Made by a program: the position numbers and the translations under genes
From: CAVVIO01 sp963748095
GTDB taxonomy: Bacteria > Bacteroidota > Bacteroidia > Bacteroidales > UBA10428
Direction of reading: 5' to 3'
Length of the DNA stretch: 64,000 nucleotides
NCBI GenBank assembly: GCA_963748095.1
Contig: CAVVIO010000017.1
Coordinates: 31,086-95,085 of the forward strand
In this document: positions 1 to 12,133 of the stretch, in pieces
How positions within the stretch are numbered: position 1 is the stretch's first letter
Layout of the letters: the number at the start of each line of letters is the position of its first letter
Notes under the pieces: model-generated
What the model was told of the DNA's origin: nothing
Seen by the model: the letters and a program-made list of their open reading frames with translations, nothing else
Database searches by the model: none

Positions 1-2
1 TT

Positions 3-818
3 GATAAAATTAAGTTTTTCGATAATATTTCCGATGCTATCAGAACGGCAGATATCCTGATATTTGCTATTCCTACTCCTTTTTTAAAAGACTCTATTGC
101 TAAATACACCGGTAAGTTTAAAAACAAATTCATTGTCTCAGCCATTAAAGGGATTGTTCCGGGTGATAACCTCACAGTAGCAGAATTTTTTAATTCTTAT
201 TACGATGTTCCGTTTTCGTCGATTGGTATAATCTCGGGGCCTTGTCATGCTGAAGAAATTGCCCTTGAGCGGCTGTCTTACCTGACTATTTCGTGTAAAA
301 GTCTTAAGAACGCCGAAATAATTGCAGAAAAGCTGAGATGCTCTTTTGTGAAGGCAAATATATCCAGTGATATTTATGGGACTGAATACGCAGCAGTTTT
401 GAAAAATATATTTGCCATAGCTTCAGGTATCTCCCACGGCCTGGGATATGGCGACAACTTTCAGGCAGTACTTGTATCCAATGCTTCACAGGAGATCAAA
501 CGATTTCTTGATATTACCTATAAAAAGAGCCGCAAATTAAACAGTTCTCCTTACCTGGGCGACCTGCTGGTGACATCGTATTCCCAGTTTAGCCGGAATC
601 GTACTTTTGGTACCATGATAGGGAAAGGATATTCCGTAAAGTCGGCCCAGCTTGAGATGAACATGATAGCAGAAGGTTATTATGCTGTTGCCTGTATTAA
701 AGAGATAAATGCCAAATTCAATGTGAAAATGCCAATTGCCGATGCAGTATATAATATCTTATATGATAAAATTTCTCCGGCAATTGAGATTAAATTATTA
801 TCAGAAAAATTACGTTAA
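3..818 (+). CDS. gpsA: NAD(P)-dependent glycerol-3-phosphate dehydrogenase, 5' truncated by window edge
   Basis: The enzyme interconverts dihydroxyacetone phosphate and sn-glycerol-3-phosphate in the cytoplasm to supply phospholipid synthesis. The frame is open from the window edge, so the N-terminal dinucleotide-binding glycine motif and roughly the first 60-70 residues are missing. Visible family motifs are SAIKGI, followed by SGPCHAEEIA (the usual form is SGPS/THAEE), then the C-terminal helical domain with NIFAIASGISHGLGYGDN, which contains the substrate-binding region. It ends 15 bp before pgi on the same strand, so the two are probably co-transcribed. Codon use matches the surrounding Bacteroidota genes. 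An internal ATG at 348 is not a credible start because conserved sequence continues upstream of it. Confidence 0.93.
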   Translation, partial: DKIKFFDNISDAIRTADILIFAIPTPFLKDSIAKYTGKFKNKFIVSAIKGIVPGDNLTVAEFFNSYYDVPFSSIGIISGPCHAEEIALERLSYLTISCKSLKNAEIIAEKLRCSFVKANISSDIYGTEYAAVLKNIFAIASGISHGLGYGDNFQAVLVSNASQEIKRFLDITYKKSRKLNSSPYLGDLLVTSYSQFSRNRTFGTMIGKGYSVKSAQLEMNMIAEGYYAVACIKEINAKFNVKMPIADAVYNILYDKISPAIEIKLLSEKLR

Positions 819-833
819 TTAATAATTATACAG

Positions 834-2178
834 ATGGAAAATTTACAATTAAATATTGATAAGGTTTATGATTTTGTCTCAAGAGATGAGATCTACAGTA
901 AAAAAGAAAAAGCAGAAAAATGCAATCTCGATCTTCATCAAAAGACGGGCAGGGGCAGCGATTTTCTTGGATGGGTCGATCTTCCTTCCGCTATAAATGA
1001 TAATGACATTGCAGGGATCAGGCAATTAGCCGATTCTCTTAAAAGTAAAATCGATTTTATGGTGGTAATTGGTATCGGAGGGTCGTACCTTGGCGCCAGG
1101 GCAGTGTACGAAGCTTTGTCACACTCATTTGCCGGTTTAAAAGGGAAGGGTGAATTTCCGCAGTTGCTCTTTGCCGGACAGAACATTGGTGAGGATTACA
1201 TGGTGGAATTGCTCGATGTACTTGAAACAAAGAATTATGGTATAACAGTAATATCAAAGTCGGGAACAACAACCGAACCGGCTTTGGCATTTCAGAATAC
1301 TTAAAGAACATCTTGAAAAAAAGGTCGGTAAAGAAAAATCGAGAGAACGGATAATTGCCATCACCGATGCAAATAAAGGAGCATTGCGCACACTTGCCGA
1401 TCAGGAAGGGTATAAAACTTATGTGATACCCGATGATGTAGGAGGAAGGTATTCGGTACTCACACCGGTAGGGCTGGTTCCCCTGGCTATAGGTGGTATA
1501 GATATAGAAAAACTGGTTGCGGGAGCAAGAAAAATGGAAACAATGACCAGCAGGGATGTTGATTTTGAGAATAATCCTTCGGCAATATATGCAGCAACAA
1601 GAAATGCACTGCATCAGAAAGGGAAAAAGATTGAGATCCTTGTAAATTTTGAAAACAGGCTTCATTATTTTTCCGAATGGTGGAAGCAGCTTTATGGAGA
1701 AAGTGAAGGAAAAGAGGGAAAAGGAATCTATCCTTCAAGTGTGGATTTTACCACCGATCTTCATTCCATGGGACAATACATTCAGGAAGGTGCACGAATA
1801 TTGATGGAAACGGTGATTTCTGTTAAAGAAACAAAGCACAAGCTTACCGTTCCAAAGGAAGAAAGCAACCTTGATAAATTAAATTACCTGGCAGGAAAAA
1901 GAATCGACGAGGTAAATAAAATGGCTGAACTGGGCACTCAGATTGCCCATGTAGACGGGGGTGTTCCTAATATTCATGTTGAAATACCTAAACTGGATGC
2001 TTACTACCTGGGGCAACTGATCTATTTTTTTGAAAAGGCTTGTGGTATTAGCGGATATCTTTTAGGAATCAACCCGTTTGATCAACCGGGGGTGGAAGCT
2101 TATAAAAAGAATATGTTTGCTTTACTTGAAAAACCGGGATTTGAAGAAGAAACGAAAAAAATAAAAGCACGTCTATAG
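834..2178 (+). CDS. pgi: glucose-6-phosphate isomerase, one +1 frameshift
   Basis: The enzyme interconverts glucose-6-phosphate and fructose-6-phosphate in glycolysis and gluconeogenesis. The first frame (834 to about 1292) carries GIGGSYLGARAVYEAL and ISKSGTTTEPALAF, the sugar-phosphate binding loop. The second (about 1294 to 2178) starts RILKEHLEKKVGKEKSRE and carries the family signature DVGGRYSVLTPVGL, then GQYIQEGARILMET and a C-terminal FDQPGVEAYK. Removing the C at 1293 restores one frame of 447 residues, the normal length for this family. The break is therefore a single-base insertion and probably a sequencing error. It follows gpsA by 15 bp and is terminated by the hairpin at 2208-2247. 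Confidence 0.93.
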
Positions 2179-2207
2179 TGGATCAAGGATATTAGTGGTT
2201 TTCAGAC

Positions 2208-2247
2208 AAAAAAATCCGGGAAGTGTCACCGGATTTTTTATTTTTTT
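2208..2247. terminator. bidirectional rho-independent terminator between pgi and the M4 protease
   Basis: An A-tract and TCCGG (2208-2219), a 9-nt loop and CCGGA plus a T-tract (2229-2239, continuing to 2247) form a stem with A/T tails on both sides. It sits 30 bp after the pgi stop and at the 3' end of the convergent protease gene, so it can end both transcripts. Confidence 0.75.
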
Positions 2248-5200
2248 AATTATTGATCGGAATACTGTTGTATTATCTGTGAACTTTACTTCAAGAATAT
2301 ACGTTCCGTTTTTTAATAGACCTGTCTTCAGTGTCAACTCATATCCGGTTTTCACGGATTCTTTATACAATATCAATGTGCCGGAAACTGAATAAATTTT
2401 TACAGATGCAATACTTTTCCCGGAATTTTTTGTGGAAATAGTAAGAGAATTTTCAATCGGAACCGGGAAGATTATAATTCCTTCATTACTGTAAATATTT
2501 CTAATGCCGGTTCCCGATTCCACGTGAACAGTATACGGACAGATTACCGGAGCACCTTTCCCGTCTGTAGCTGTCAAATAAGCGGTTGTTGATCCTTCTC
2601 CTAATGGCAGAACAACTAAATAATTGTCAATTACACTCATTCCGACACTGGAGGTATCCGTATATTTCACACCATACGTAAGCCTGTCACTATCCGGATC
2701 GGAGAAGAATCTGCTCATGTCAACTGAGAATGGAGGTGAATTTATATTAATTGTAGTATCCACTGAAAATACTTTTGCCTCAGGGTTGTTATTATCCTGA
2801 ACAAGTACACTAAATTCCTGATTTGTATTTTCCAGTCCATCACTGGCCTTAACAGTGATTTGAACACTTCCTGTATCTTTTGGATAAAGGATCAGTGTAT
2901 CGTCTTCACTTACTGCGGTTGTTAGTATTTTGGAGTCTGTTGAAGTGGATGTGTAAGTCAGTTTGTCGTAGTCCAGATCAAAGAATTTATCCGAAAGACC
3001 CATTTTGACTGAGTTTTGAGTTATATAGATAGCCTGGTCGCTGAATTGTTCTTTGACTTCAGGGGCATTATTTCTTTTCACTTGCAAAGTTACAGGTACA
3101 TGAATTTCATTATTTACAGGATCATTGCTATTTAAGATAATACGTGAAAAGTAATTTCCACCTGTTAAATCTTTAGCTGAGACTGAAAGAGTAACATTAT
3201 CAGAGCTCCCGGCTGCAATATCTGATTTAAAAGTGTCAGAGTGAATCCACTTGGGTGTCCCTTCCGTAATCCTGATGAACTTTTTCATTATATCTCCTAT
3301 TGTTGATTCATCAATTTTATAGCCTGCTTCTCCTGAGAATAATAAGTAATATATCCTTTCCTGTTGTTCCAAATTGTAAACACAATGAAGGTCGGAACCC
3401 AGAGATGTATAATATGACTGATACGGATTGCCCGTGTTCTTTATAATTATCAGATGAATTACGGAAGGAGTAACACAGTTGTATACCCTTTTCACAAATC
3501 CGATATAGTTGATACCGTTATACTCCCACTCTAATTGGAATCCGTCAACTTGTCCGTATGAGGAATTACCGAGGGAACCGTCGATATAAAATTTACTTAT
3601 ATTGTTAACATCACTGGCAAATACAAATAGCCCGGGATATTTTCTTGTAAAATATTGTCCACCGTTGCCCAGATACAAAGTTTGTACTATTTCATTGTCT
3701 GAATATTCCAGTGAACAGGAATTCATATACATGATATTTCCATTTGAATACATATTAAAACCACCGTTTGGAATACTGTATCCGGTTATACCATCAGTAA
3801 AATCATATCGTTTAGTGATCATTGTATTAATTACCTGATATCCGGCATTCAAATTGTTTAATACTATATCCAGGTCATTGCAAGAACTGTCTGCAAGTAA
3901 TTGACTGTCATTCATGAAGGTTGAGTCACATTTTTCCATAAGCATGTTATAACTTAGTGTACTTTTACCTTCGGAATTGTCAATTATTAGTGACCTTGTT
4001 GTAGTTGATCCTGATTTTAACCGGATAGTTATTCCACTGGTATCAACATTCATTACAGGAGGTTCGGCGGCGGTTGCCATAAGTACTACTGTGCGTGAAT
4101 ATGAAATACCAATATCCCCGTTAACAATAAGATTACTTATAATATCACCAGTATTTTCAGGTTGATATTCAAGTAAGATATAGTCAGATTTTCCTGGCTG
4201 AATAGTGGAAGGAACACTGGCAATTTTAAATTCATTGTTACTTGCGGATGCTGAAGAAATAGTAAAGGATTCAATACCATTGTTATAGATTAATAACGGA
4301 ACTCTTTTTTTATCTCCCAGGAAAACGGAACCAAAATCTAACGAATCATTCATTACGGGATCAGCTAAAGAGGTTACATTTAAACTTACCGGGAATCGGT
4401 ATTCTGGCATTTCCGGATCGTTGTTTTTTATTTTCACACAAGATGTATAATTTCCACTTTTTAGATTTTCCGGATTAATTTTGAATGAAAAATGATCCGT
4501 ATTTCCGGCCAAAATTGTACTGTCCGTGTATTCATTGATTTTTAACCAGCCTGTTTTATTCAATAACCACTGAAAACTGTTTAATCCGAAATGAATATTG
4601 GATGAATAGATGCTTTCAAAGCAAGGTGAAGCAATAGCCTCAATTTTACCATTCCCCAGGAAGGAAGCAGAACAGTATATACTTGAATCAGTGTTTAAAA
4701 TGACAGGTTTAGCAGGTGCAGTTACAGATAATGAATAATAACAATGATTGATATAATAATAATCAAGATTACGTGAAATATCATGGTCGGCAAAATTATA
4801 TGTATTGCCGTTTGATGATGAACCGTAAAGGTATTGAATGCCTGTTTCAGATAAAAGATCACTTAGGTATGAATTGAAATCTGATATATCAAGAACCACA
4901 GATCCTCCTTTTTGTACCCAGGAACGAATAACCTGTGTTTCTTTAACTGTTTTATAATATCCGCCATCTATAACTAATACATCAATAGTATCAAGTACAG
5001 CCTTAGTAATTGTTCCTGTATAGTGCAAAACATTAGCGCCCCTATTTATAAGTTCGGATTCGATTCCATAAAGATAATGTTGAGTGTAATTAATATTTGT
5101 GAATTTTCAAAAGTGAAAACATTTGCAGAATCAGGATTAATTGTTTCAACTATCATATCATAAATATCCAGTTCACTGCCTCCTGATACATTATCAACTT

Positions 5201-8200
5201 GAATTGTAGCACTATCTTTTTCATTCGAATATATTTCAAAATTTATGGAGTCAGGTGTGACATTTATTACCGGGGGCATTACTGAGTTTGCATGCAGGTA
5301 AACCGCGGTTAAAGGATGAACAGTGTCATTGCTGTGAATAAAGAGCGTGTCATTATATTCTTTGACAGAATCAGGAGTCATAAATATTAAGGGTACATTC
5401 ATGTTCAGGAGAGATATTTATTTCGGTTGTATTTGAAGAAAAAACAGCATCAGAGGTATAAACTGTGTCAATTATCAGGTTATCGGTTCCGGTGTTCGAT
5501 ATATTTAATTGTTGCATCATCTGATCGCTGTGACCGTAAAATATCTTGCCATAATCGATGTGGTTTTTGTCAAGTTGTATTTTAGGAACCCCTGTAACTG
5601 TTAATTTAATAGGGATCCGAATTTCCGTTCCCGATGTGTCATTGGTTTGTACTAGTAATTGTGTCGTATAATCTCCCCCATAGAGATAACTGGCATTAAA
5701 TTTCATGGAGAGCGAATCAGATGCGTTTACAGCCACGGTTCCTTCATCCGGTTCAACCGTTACCCATTTTCTTCCTAATGACCATTGTAAGAAATTACGG
5801 ATCAACTGCTGGTGTCCGGTATCATAGTAATAGCTGGAATAAAACGGATAACCTACCATAGCCAGGATTTTTGATGTTGGCGTATTTGAAGCTGCTACAT
5901 TTAATATTCCATTACTACTATAAATTACCGGGAATGCATTATTTGTAACAGTAAGTCCGATATTACTGGAATGACTTTCATAGTATTGTGAAATATTTTC
6001 GGTAAGGATACCAGGAACTATAGATGATGCATATCCTGAATAGCAATAGTCATTATTATAACTTATACCTGCCGTATTCAATATCGTGTTGTACGGCGTA
6101 TCATAATAATAATCGGATATAATCAGCGTCCCGCCGCGGTTTAACCAGTTGATTACGGAGTCTGTAGCTGCAGAAGACAGGCTGGAATGGTGATCAAGAA
6201 TTAAGAGATCAATGGTGTCGAGTGTTCGTTCCCAATATGAATTTAAATTGTAAACATTAGCTCCTGATTGTATAAGATCATCTGAAAAATAATTATTGTA
6301 TGAAATATACATTAAAACATTTCTACCCCGAAGAAATTGTGTGGAATCCATATTAGTCATTTGATCATCAAGGCTCAGGGAAGCTTTGTACATGAGGTCA
6401 CCTTGTCCTCTCGCATTATCAAGCACAACATAATTTGTGTCTTTTTGGCCTGTAAACAGATGCATCTTAACTGTGTCTTCCGACATGATCAGTTCTGGTG
6501 GAAGTTGGATGTTTAAATCTTTAGTAATTGAATCTTTTCCGGCACAATTTTCTACGTTAAGCTTAACAGGAGAAGTTCCCGATTCGCTGAACTTATGAGC
6601 AGCATTCTGTTTAAAGGATATCTCCTGATTGTCGAATGTCCACATCCATTTGTACGGATCATTAAGGGATGAATCGATCAATTGAATATTCCATGAAAAA
6701 GGTACCTCATTATAGTCACTGTGAAAGTTGGCGACAGGTAACGAACCACTCTGAATATGATTGCTTGTCCATGTTGCCTTGAAACCTGGATAAGTTGCAG
6801 AGCCATCCGAATGAAATGTAATATACATTTTACCTGATATAGCAGTAACAGAATTTGGTAATGTAGATCCCGAAGTTGATAACAATTTTATTCCGGAGCT
6901 GTTTTCCCCATCATATACAGTAAGGTAATCAAAACCACCTTCGGTGCGGAAGGATGAAAAGGAAAGTAATACGGTATCAGCACAGGGAGGCTCTATTAAA
7001 AAGGAATAATTTTCATTGTTTTTGTAATATCCGTCTTCACCGCCAGAATCGAGAAGGATACCGGATTCAGTATTGGAATTATTATCCTGCCCCATTATGT
7101 AAGTGTTGGTAACAGAGATATAATCAGGGATAAATAAAGTATCACTTCCAAACTCGTTGGTTGCAACAAGCTGTACGTCATAACTTCCGGTTGCGTTATA
7201 AGTAACAACGGGATTCTGACTGGTGGCGGAAGAAGGAGTTGCTCCCTCAAATGTCCAGTGCCACGAGGTAGGGAATGAAGTTGACAAATCATTAAACTGA
7301 ACGGATGTTCCGGATTTGACAGTAATATCTTTCGCTTTAAAATTTACTCCGGGTTTACTGTTATTAGGTTCAATAGAAACGGAATAATCCTGGTATTGAC
7401 TGGTTGAACTTGAATTGCATCCGTTTAAAACAGCATTGTACATATTATCAACACCTACTCTCAAACGCAGGAGAGAATCATAATATGTTACCTGTGGTAT
7501 GAAAATGGAATCAAGAAAATCTCCGGACTTATTTTGTGAACTATAAATAAGTTCATTGGTACTGAAAATTCCATTGGCATTTGCGTCCAGCCAAATAGAT
7601 ATATTTTTATTGTAATAATTATCAACCTCCATTTCAATCGGATAGTAACGCCCTGCTGTTAAAGAAGTGGAATATTCGCAGCAAAAGTCATCATAACCAT
7701 CCTGGATGTCATTATTTACATTATTTATAGTTCCCAGAATGAATTTATATATTCCATAAGAGCTGACACTATCGTGCTCAGATGGTATACAGGCAGCACT
7801 TACCGGTTCCCCCTGATTAGTTACTTCAATAAGATTATCGCGTTCAAGCGAATCACTAGAAGAACATGTGGCGGTCCCCGTTACTATTAATTTAACGGAG
7901 TAATTTCCTACCGTATCCAATTGTAAGGCAGGAGAAGGGTCATTACTGAAAAGTTCATCATTAACATACCAGGAAAATTCTGATGCATTTGTGCTCTTAT
8001 TAAAAAGTTGAATTGTTACCGGATAGGAACAGGAATGGGTCTGGGAGACATTAAAACCAGCTATTACTGCATCATTAAACGGAGTTCCTACACCTACAGC
8101 ATACCATGCATTAGTTACCTGAATTACTTCATCGGAACAGCTTCCATACAAATCGATTGCAGACTGTATCGAATAGAAACGGGCATCTTCATAATCGGAG

Positions 8201-9701
8201 TTGGGGCCCAGATAAACAGTTAGATTCCGGTAAGCTATTGCAGCAGCCTTATCGATACCAATAGCATTTACATTATAATAATTTGCCGAATCATTTTGTC
8301 CAGATCCACCTTCGCAAAGCAGATAGAACCAGTAATTCTGCACACCCGAATTCATATGAACACCTCCGTTATCACCACTGCCATAATACCAATAATCGCC
8401 CATATAGGTATCAGGATGTCCATGTGAATTCGGATCACTCATACTTCGGATACCATTTCCATCAATTGTAACTTGTTCTGCCATTAAATAATTAGCGTTA
8501 TCCGGATCGGTATAAAAATCCACAGCTATACCAAAGATATCACTGAATGATTCGTTCAATGCTCCTGACTCATATTGATAATAAAGTCCGGCAGTATTTT
8601 CTGTTAATCCATGTGTAATTTCATGTGCTACAATGTCCCGACTTGTAAAAGGATAATATTCATACCCATCACCGTCTCCATATGTCATTTTTGTCCCATC
8701 CCAGAAAGCATTATTATACCCCGATGAATAATGGATATAGCTCTATAAGCTGAAACCCCTGATCATCAATTGAATTCCGGTTAAATTTGTCGTAATAATA
8801 ATCGTAAGTTTTTTCAGTATTATAATGGGCTTCATAAGCCGCATCATCCTGATTGGTATTTACATCCCACACATTATTACTGTCGATAAAATCGACAGCA
8901 GAGCTTTCAGAAGCAGAATGGTTTAAATTCATGGTGGCAATCCCATTTCCTCTTCCCGATTCCCGGAAACGGTAACTTCCAGAGTAATGATCAGTTGTTA
9001 TAGAAACAGTTCCCGAATAGATTGCAGGGCAGTTCCGGTAACATCTTCGGTTTGAATCCTGTTAATCTTGTTTGATTATTTTCCGCATTTGGCATCAATA
9101 TAAATAAATTCTCTCGATAATGGTTGAAGTGTATAAATGTCATATTTGTAGCATAGTAATAAAGAATTGTCGTTGCTTAAATATACAAGTTGACCTTCCG
9201 GTCGTTCGGTATTTCTTTTTTCCCATGTGTATTAAGTTTTGCATTTACATTTTCCAGAACTTTCTGAAAAGCCACCTTTTCAGGAATTAGGGTTTTGTTG
9301 CAGCTGGCAGTTTGTGCCGTAATCACCATTAGCACTTTGAAGATTTCCCTTTTTGTAATGTAGTGAATAATACATTCCATCTACCGGTATACCTCTAAAT
9401 CTTAACTGGAATTTTTCATGTTTATTTCCAAGTTCATCGTTGTAACTTTTAGATGTTTTAAAGGAGAAGTCACTTGAAAGCCCCAACCGTTCCTTAAGTA
9501 CTGCAATTGGTTCTGTTGCTTTCAATGACTTTACCATTGCGGGATCAAAACTGATGTATTTTATTTTCCCGGTTTTCTTTTTAACAAATACCAAGTTACT
9601 TTCAGGTATTCTTTTCTTTGCTTGTTGGTTTTTTAGACTTGAGCATTAATTGAAACAGATGCAATCATACATGCAACTAGTGAAAGTATTATTTTTCTCA
9701 T
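2238..9701 (-). pseudogene. giant secreted M4 (thermolysin-family) metalloprotease with PKD/CUB/GEVED modules and T9SS tail; split over several frames
   Basis: One gene of about 2,480 residues read through at least seven frame segments. It starts at 9701 with signal peptide MRKIILSLVACMIASVSINAQ minus its last residue, followed by an FTP/PepSY-type propeptide (about 9,630-9,000) and the M4 N-domain (NTEKTYDYYYDKFNRNSID, IHYSSGYNNAFWDG). The zinc site is HEITH with distal Glu in GALNESFSD, and the later His is in GGVHMNSG (8,690-8,350). Next come PKD, GEVED, PKD, CUB and PKD domains, two copies of a GATase1-like plus anchor module, two cadherin/Ig-like domains and a type A T9SS sorting tail (FPVP, then YSVSGTL). 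A surface or secreted endopeptidase is expected. Frame changes lie near 9640, 9300, 9050, 8742, 5400, 5040 and 2245, mostly consistent with +1 insertions, so sequencing error is as likely as decay. Confidence 0.85.
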
Positions 9702-9999
9702 AACGATGAAAGGTTTAAATTGAAAAAATAGGCACTCTAATATAGGAGTTTATCTTTTTCGTTAAACCTATCGTTATATAAATATATAACAATTCTAAAT
9801 AACATAATTTTGATAAATTAATAATTTATGTACTCTATTTAAATAATAATATGTATTAATAGTTTATTTCGAAAATTATTATATAGAATGAAAAGAATAT
9901 ATTTACGGTTATCTTTAAAAAAGTTCATATTTAAAGAACTGATTGAATAAAGTTTTTTTGCAAAAAATTCGTTATCTTTAATCGAAGTTGATAGAATAA

Positions 10000-10602
10000 T
10001 TGAACTACTTAGCACACATATATTTATCTGGTAACAATGACGAAATAATTGTTGGCAATTTCATGGGTGATTTTGTGAAGGGCCATGATTACAATGATTA
10101 TCCGGCTAACATTAAAAAAGGGCTGATCCTGCACAGGAACATTGATACATTTACGGACAAACACCCCATTGTCAGGCAAAGTAAATCTTACATTGCTAAG
10201 AAATACAGGAAATATTCCGGTATAATTATAGATATTGTTTATGATCATTTTCTTTCCCAAAACTGGATGCATTTTGCAAATTGTACTCTGGAAGATTTCA
10301 CTAAAAACATATATAGAATATTAGATGAAAACATGAGTATTTTTCCTGAAGAAGTAAAGGAGATTGTTCCTTCATTTGTAAATGATAACTGGATTAAAAC
10401 ATACCAGACTATCGAAGGTATTGAAAGAGTATTGAGAAGAATGTCGTCACGTACTACTTTGCCGGATGAAACAGACTTTGCTATTGAGGTACTTAGAGAA
10501 AAATATGCTCAGATAGAACAGGAATTTCTTGCTTATTTTCCCGAGTTAATAAATTTTGTTCATGATAAATTTGATATTGACTTTACCTGTCTTGATGATT
10601 AG
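10000..10602 (+). CDS. acyl carrier protein phosphodiesterase-like protein (DUF479/AcpH family)
   Basis: Members related to E. coli AcpH remove the 4'-phosphopantetheine arm from acyl carrier protein. Most DUF479 proteins are untested, so the activity is inferred. The 200-residue product begins MNYLAHIYLSG and has the family landmarks GNFMGDFVKG, LHRNIDTFTDKHP and DIVYDHFLSQNW, which supply conserved His and Asp residues of an HD-like metal site. The start is TTG: the codon immediately upstream (9997-9999) is TAA in frame, and the protein aligns from this residue. The 298 bp upstream are very AT-rich and show no gene. Confidence 0.82.
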   Translation: MNYLAHIYLSGNNDEIIVGNFMGDFVKGHDYNDYPANIKKGLILHRNIDTFTDKHPIVRQSKSYIAKKYRKYSGIIIDIVYDHFLSQNWMHFANCTLEDFTKNIYRILDENMSIFPEEVKEIVPSFVNDNWIKTYQTIEGIERVLRRMSSRTTLPDETDFAIEVLREKYAQIEQEFLAYFPELINFVHDKFDIDFTCLDD

Positions 10603-10708
10603 TGTACCCTATGATCAGGAACTTAGATGATGAAAATTCATATAATTCCCCGGATTGCAAATTTTAATAAATAAAACTACGCCGAAAGTATAATAATTCA
10701 AAAAGGTT

Positions 10709-12133
10709 CTAGCTTAATACGGATAACCTGGTGGCATCGAGCCGGATAAAAATAAATAACAGTAAGGTAAAGGCAAGAAGTGAAGAACCGCCATAACTGA
10801 AAAAAGGCAAAGGAATCCCGATTACCGGGAATAATCCGATGGTCATAGCAATATTTACTGAAAGGTGAAAGAACAGAATGGAAATAACTCCATATCCGTA
10901 TACCCTCACAAAATGGGATCGTTGCCTTTCGGCTAGGGTGATAAGCCGTATTAACAAACCTGCAAATAGTATTATAACCAGCGAAGATCCCCAGAATCCC
11001 CATTCTTCCCCAACTGTGCAGAAAATAAAATCTGTACTCTGTTCAGGTACAAAATTGAATTTTGTTTGGGTTCCATTTAAAAATCCCTTACCGGTAAAAC
11101 CTCCTGAGCCAATAGCAATCATCGACTGGTTTACATTATAACCATAGCCCAGTGGGTCAGTCTCTTTCCCAAGCAAAATATTTACCCTGGTTTGTTGGTG
11201 TTGTTTTAATATATTATGAAAAACATAATCCACTGAAAATGTGAAAGCAATAGAAATATACAATGCTGCCATGATTATCATGGCTTTTTGAATCTTAAAA
11301 TGAATAATCAATATTATATATGAAATGGACGATATACCTAATGCTATTAACATACTTAAGTAATTACCGAAATGCATAACCTCGTAATGTACCAGTAAAC
11401 GTATAGCAACATATACCAACATAAAAATACTTCCAGCAAAGACAAAGTTTTTAAACTTTTTGTCGATGATATAATATATTATACCTGCAAGAGAAATGAG
11501 TACGATCAGGGTATAGACTTTTGGATACAGCAACGTTGATAAAAACAGCATGGAAATTAATGCAACAAACAGTAATACCCAGCCAGGAAGTCCTTCACGA
11601 AAAAGTACGAACAGGAATGCTACATATACCATTGCTGAGCCCATATCAGGTTGAAGAAAAATTAATCCAGCCGGTAAAGCAATAAAACCAAATAACGTCA
11701 GCAATGATTTGAATTTATTGATTTTAATATTATAACTACTAATGTATCTTGCTATTACCAATGCTGTTGTTACCTTGGCAAATTCGGAAGGCTGGAACTG
11801 AAATCCACCGATTGAAAACCACGAGCGGGCACCGTGAATTTCTTTTCCCAGTACCAGTACCGCCAATAATAAAAAAATGGTTAGCCCATATAATATGTAT
11901 GAGAAAAATAAGTAAAATTTACTATCGATGATAAAAACAAGTAATATCAAAATAAAAGCTGCTATCATCCAAATGATCTGGGTACCATAACGCTGACTTA
12001 GGTCGAAAATACTTTTGTACTGGTCGTTGTAATTAACCGCAAAAATATTCATCCATCCAAATATTACAAGAACCAGGTATAAAACTACCGTCAGCCAGTC
12101 AATATTCAATAATATGTTGGTTCTTCTGCTCAT
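10709..12133 (-). CDS. rodA: rod shape-determining peptidoglycan polymerase RodA
   Basis: SEDS-family glycosyltransferase that polymerises lipid II for lateral wall growth together with PBP2. The 474-residue, roughly ten-helix protein carries the family hallmarks: HGARSWFSIGGFQFQPSEFAK near residue 115 (listed as motif blocks HGARSW and QPSEFAK), QPDMGSA, and the C-terminal GEEWGFWGS and FPVIGIPLPFFSYGGSS blocks. It is longer than the Proteobacterial form, as is usual in Bacteroidota. The start overlaps the mrdA stop by 4 bp (ATGA), so translation is coupled. It is the last gene of the purH-mre-mrdA-rodA block. Confidence 0.96.
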   Translation of the reverse strand: MSRRTNILLNIDWLTVVLYLVLVIFGWMNIFAVNYNDQYKSIFDLSQRYGTQIIWMIAAFILILLVFIIDSKFYLFFSYILYGLTIFLLLAVLVLGKEIHGARSWFSIGGFQFQPSEFAKVTTALVIARYISSYNIKINKFKSLLTLFGFIALPAGLIFLQPDMGSAMVYVAFLFVLFREGLPGWVLLFVALISMLFLSTLLYPKVYTLIVLISLAGIIYYIIDKKFKNFVFAGSIFMLVYVAIRLLVHYEVMHFGNYLSMLIALGISSISYIILIIHFKIQKAMIIMAALYISIAFTFSVDYVFHNILKQHQQTRVNILLGKETDPLGYGYNVNQSMIAIGSGGFTGKGFLNGTQTKFNFVPEQSTDFIFCTVGEEWGFWGSSLVIILFAGLLIRLITLAERQRSHFVRVYGYGVISILFFHLSVNIAMTIGLFPVIGIPLPFFSYGGSSLLAFTLLLFIFIRLDATRLSVLS

